This document shows positions 62,189-64,000 of a stretch of DNA of 64,000 bases, one piece after another. Position numbers and translations under genes: made by a program. Numbering within the stretch: the stretch's first letter is position 1; every line of letters begins with the position of its first letter. The notes beneath the pieces were generated by a model. The model was given only the letters and a program-made list of their open reading frames with translations, was not told the DNA's origin and ran no database searches. Origin of the DNA: Sneathiella aquimaris (lineage in GTDB: Bacteria > Pseudomonadota > Alphaproteobacteria > Sneathiellales > Sneathiellaceae); assembly GCF_026409565.1 (NCBI RefSeq), contig NZ_CP112881.1:2983501-3047500 (forward strand), read 5' to 3'.

Positions 62189-62316
62189 CGCGCCCAAAAA
62201 CCCGGCGATTTAAAGTCTGTGCCAGCCTCATATTTTCTAAACAAAATGTTCATAAAAGCGTCGCATTCCATGTGTACTTGAGAGCCATCGAATTTAGATG
62301 GCAAAGGAGCCACACG

Positions 62317-62475
62317 ATGAAAAGCGATGGTCACATACATTTAGAACCCAAAATAGATGAGATATTTTCCGACCCTATTTTTCTCGCCGTTTTGAAGAGA
62401 GATGGCCTGACAATCGATGATGTTGTTCAGGTTATCGAAACCTATAAACAGAACAGGTGTGGCAAACCGAATTAA
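62317..62475 (+). CDS. Small hypothetical protein
   Basis: 52 aa from ATG at 62317, with AAAGGAG 7 nt upstream, a good ribosome binding site; the frame is open from 62272. The sequence LEPKIDEIFSDPIFLAVLKR then DGLTIDDVVQVIETYKQNR is helical. I do not recognise a family. Followed by a bidirectional terminator. Confidence 0.72.
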   Translation: MKSDGHIHLEPKIDEIFSDPIFLAVLKRDGLTIDDVVQVIETYKQNRCGKPN

Positions 62476-62496
62476 CTACGCTTCCAAATTAGACAC

Positions 62497-62528
62497 AAAA
62501 AAGCACGGCCAAACAGCCGTGCTTTTTT
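62497..62528. terminator. Bidirectional terminator before the acyl-CoA synthetase
   Basis: AAAAAAGCACGGC pairs with GCCGTGCTTTTTT around a 6-nt loop. It lies between the 52-aa gene (plus) and the acyl-CoA ligase (minus), and can stop both. Confidence 0.92.
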
Positions 62529-62546
62529 GTTACGAAACACCAACGA

Positions 62547-64000
62547 CTAAGCGGTTGGAAGCTTGTAGTCTTTGAAATCTTCGCGCAGCTTCGTTTTCAA
62601 TAACTTACCTGTTGCTGTGTGCGGCAGTTCGTCAACAAACACAACATCATCAGGCAACTGCCATTTTGCCAGTGTATTTTCCAGATGATGGATAACATCC
62701 TCACGGGTGACAGAATGTCCACTTTCCTTCACTGCAATAACCAACGGGCGCTCGTCCCATTTCGGATGGGGCACAGCAATTACGGCGGCTTCGACAATAC
62801 CAGGACAACCAACTGCTTCGTTTTCGACATCAATGGATGAAATCCACTCACCACCTGACTTGATCACGTCTTTGGATCGGTCTGTGATCTGCATATAGCC
62901 ATCAGGGTCCAAAGTGGCAACATCGCCTGTATCGAACCACATATCCTCATCAATGACATTACCGCCCTCACCCCGGAAATACCCGCTTGTGATCCAAGGA
63001 CCGCGAACCAATAACCGGCCGAACGCGACGCCGTCACGCGGTTGCTCAACCCCTTCATCATCGACAATTTTCAGATCAACACCAAAAACGGCGCGCCCCT
63101 GCTTGAGGCGAATGTCAATTTTCTTGTCTTCCGGTAAATCTTCATGCTTCTTGAGAAGGTTGCCCGTTGTACCCAGCGGACTCATCTCTGTCATGCCCCA
63201 TGCATGAACAACATTAACCCCATAATCATTGACAAAAGTTTCAATCATGGAACGTGGTGCTGCCGATCCGCCGATGACCGTCCGGTTCATGGATGAGAAC
63301 TTCAGATTATTTTCTTTTACATGACCCAACAGCATCAACCAAACGGTTGGAACACCTGCTGAGAGGGTGACATTTTCAGCTTCCATTAGTTCATAAATAG
63401 AGGCACCGTCCATGGCGGCGCCAGGCATTACCATTTTCGCACCAGACATGGCCGCAGCATAAGGAATACCCCATGCATTGGCGTGGAACATCGGGACAAC
63501 CGGCAAAATGCTGTCCTGATTGCAGATACCCAACCCATCATTGGTGCAAACACAGAAACTATGCAGAACTGTTGATCTGTTGGAATATAAGACACCTTTC
63601 GGATTACCGGTTGTTCCTGAGGTATAGCACAAGCTGGAAGCGGTATTTTCATCGAAAACGGGCCATTCATATTCCCCATCTTCCGCTTCCACCAATGTCT
63701 CGTAACAAAGCAGGTTATCCAGCTTGCTCTGGGGCATATGGGCTTCGTCCGTCATGACAATAAAGCCTTTTACATTCGGCAGATGCTCTGCAACGGCTTC
63801 TATCAATGGCACAAAGGTCAGATCGACGAAGATAAATTTGTCTTCTGCATGATTGACAATATAGGCAATCTGCTCTGGAAAAAGGCGAGGATTAATCGTA
63901 TGGCAAACAGATCCCATGCCCGAAACACCAAAGTAGATTTCGACATGGCGATAACCGTTCCAGGCCAACGTTCCAATACGATCACCTGTTTCGACGCCAA
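62547..64000 (-). CDS. Acyl-CoA synthetase (AMP-forming), 5'-truncated by window edge
   Basis: Codons continue unbroken to the window edge, so the N-terminus is outside. About 484 residues are visible. ATP P-loop [72 protein letters not shown], and the catalytic lysine in [13 protein letters not shown]. The family includes medium/long-chain fatty acid and 3-methylthiopropionate (DmdB-like) ligases; substrate cannot be fixed here. A terminator follows. Confidence 0.92.
   Translation of the reverse strand, partial: GVETGDRIGTLAWNGYRHVEIYFGVSGMGSVCHTINPRLFPEQIAYIVNHAEDKFIFVDLTFVPLIEAVAEHLPNVKGFIVMTDEAHMPQSKLDNLLCYETLVEAEDGEYEWPVFDENTASSLCYTSGTTGNPKGVLYSNRSTVLHSFCVCTNDGLGICNQDSILPVVPMFHANAWGIPYAAAMSGAKMVMPGAAMDGASIYELMEAENVTLSAGVPTVWLMLLGHVKENNLKFSSMNRTVIGGSAAPRSMIETFVNDYGVNVVHAWGMTEMSPLGTTGNLLKKHEDLPEDKKIDIRLKQGRAVFGVDLKIVDDEGVEQPRDGVAFGRLLVRGPWITSGYFRGEGGNVIDEDMWFDTGDVATLDPDGYMQITDRSKDVIKSGGEWISSIDVENEAVGCPGIVEAAVIAVPHPKWDERPLVIAVKESGHSVTREDVIHHLENTLAKWQLPDDVVFVDELPHTATGKLLKTKLREDFKDYKLPTA

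Overview
The window looks like chromosome from a motile alphaproteobacterium, probably near the Rhodospirillales/Sneathiellales/Kiloniellales. This is inferred from gene content and permuted tmRNA architecture, not from a database match. Lineage markers are a two-piece circularly permuted ssrA, the CtrA-ChpT-SciP cell-cycle circuit, the sigma54 activator FlbD, an alpha-type SspB, and small alphaproteobacterial families (DUF1153, DUF1491, DUF3553, DUF3775, DUF4169). Gene density is high and no phage, insertion sequence or CRISPR array is visible.

Layout. 1-8.5 kb: a truncated SAM-domain class III nucleotide cyclase, a winged-helix/TolB/TPR regulator, the DUF1326-DUF2182 pair, a zinc-type DUF6151 protein, a small nuclease-fold-like protein beside tRNA-Met(CAT), a DUF3095 cyclase-like protein, and mnmA. 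8.5-31 kb: flagellar genes. flgK-flgL (minus) and fliK-flgD-flgE (plus) diverge from a 515-bp region with two oppositely oriented sigma54 promoters. Then come sciP and a long operon fliF-fliG-fliH-fliN-motA-flbD-flhA-flhF-flhG plus a second FliK-like gene. On the minus strand lies fliI, a small helical protein and fliJ. 31-38.5 kb: ctrA with a perfect TTAA-N7-TTAA box upstream, the chemotaxis operon cheA-cheW-cheY-cheB-cheR (minus), and chpT. This locus therefore holds a cell-cycle master regulator, its phosphotransferase and its inhibitor together with the flagellar and chemotaxis genes they probably control.

38.6-51.5 kb: metabolism. An NAD-type formate dehydrogenase is encoded by a fused NuoE/NuoF-like subunit and a large molybdopterin subunit, followed by a class I glutamine amidotransferase. 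The sulfurtransferase fdhD and mobA lie about 7 kb further on. Between them are an EamA transporter, a HAD hydrolase, RidA, and valine-catabolism genes mmsB-mmsA with a divergent LysR regulator. 51.6-64 kb: housekeeping genes (cysQ-like, dihydroorotase, ygfZ, tag, thyA, folA), permuted ssrA immediately followed by sspB, class I fumarase, small RHH/DUF4169 proteins, and a truncated acyl-CoA synthetase.

The genes work together in three modules. Motility: CtrA probably activates early flagellar and chemotaxis genes, SciP restrains CtrA, ChpT phosphorylates it, and FlbD with sigma54 fires the late hook genes. Formate oxidation: the FDH subunits with the FdhD and MobA cofactor machinery. Ribosome rescue: tmRNA with its proteolytic adaptor SspB. 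The observations most worth testing are a small Acb2/Tad1-hairpin-like protein embedded between fliI and fliJ, the second FliK-like protein, the Met/Cys-rich DUF1326-DUF2182 pair, and the amidotransferase inside the formate dehydrogenase operon.
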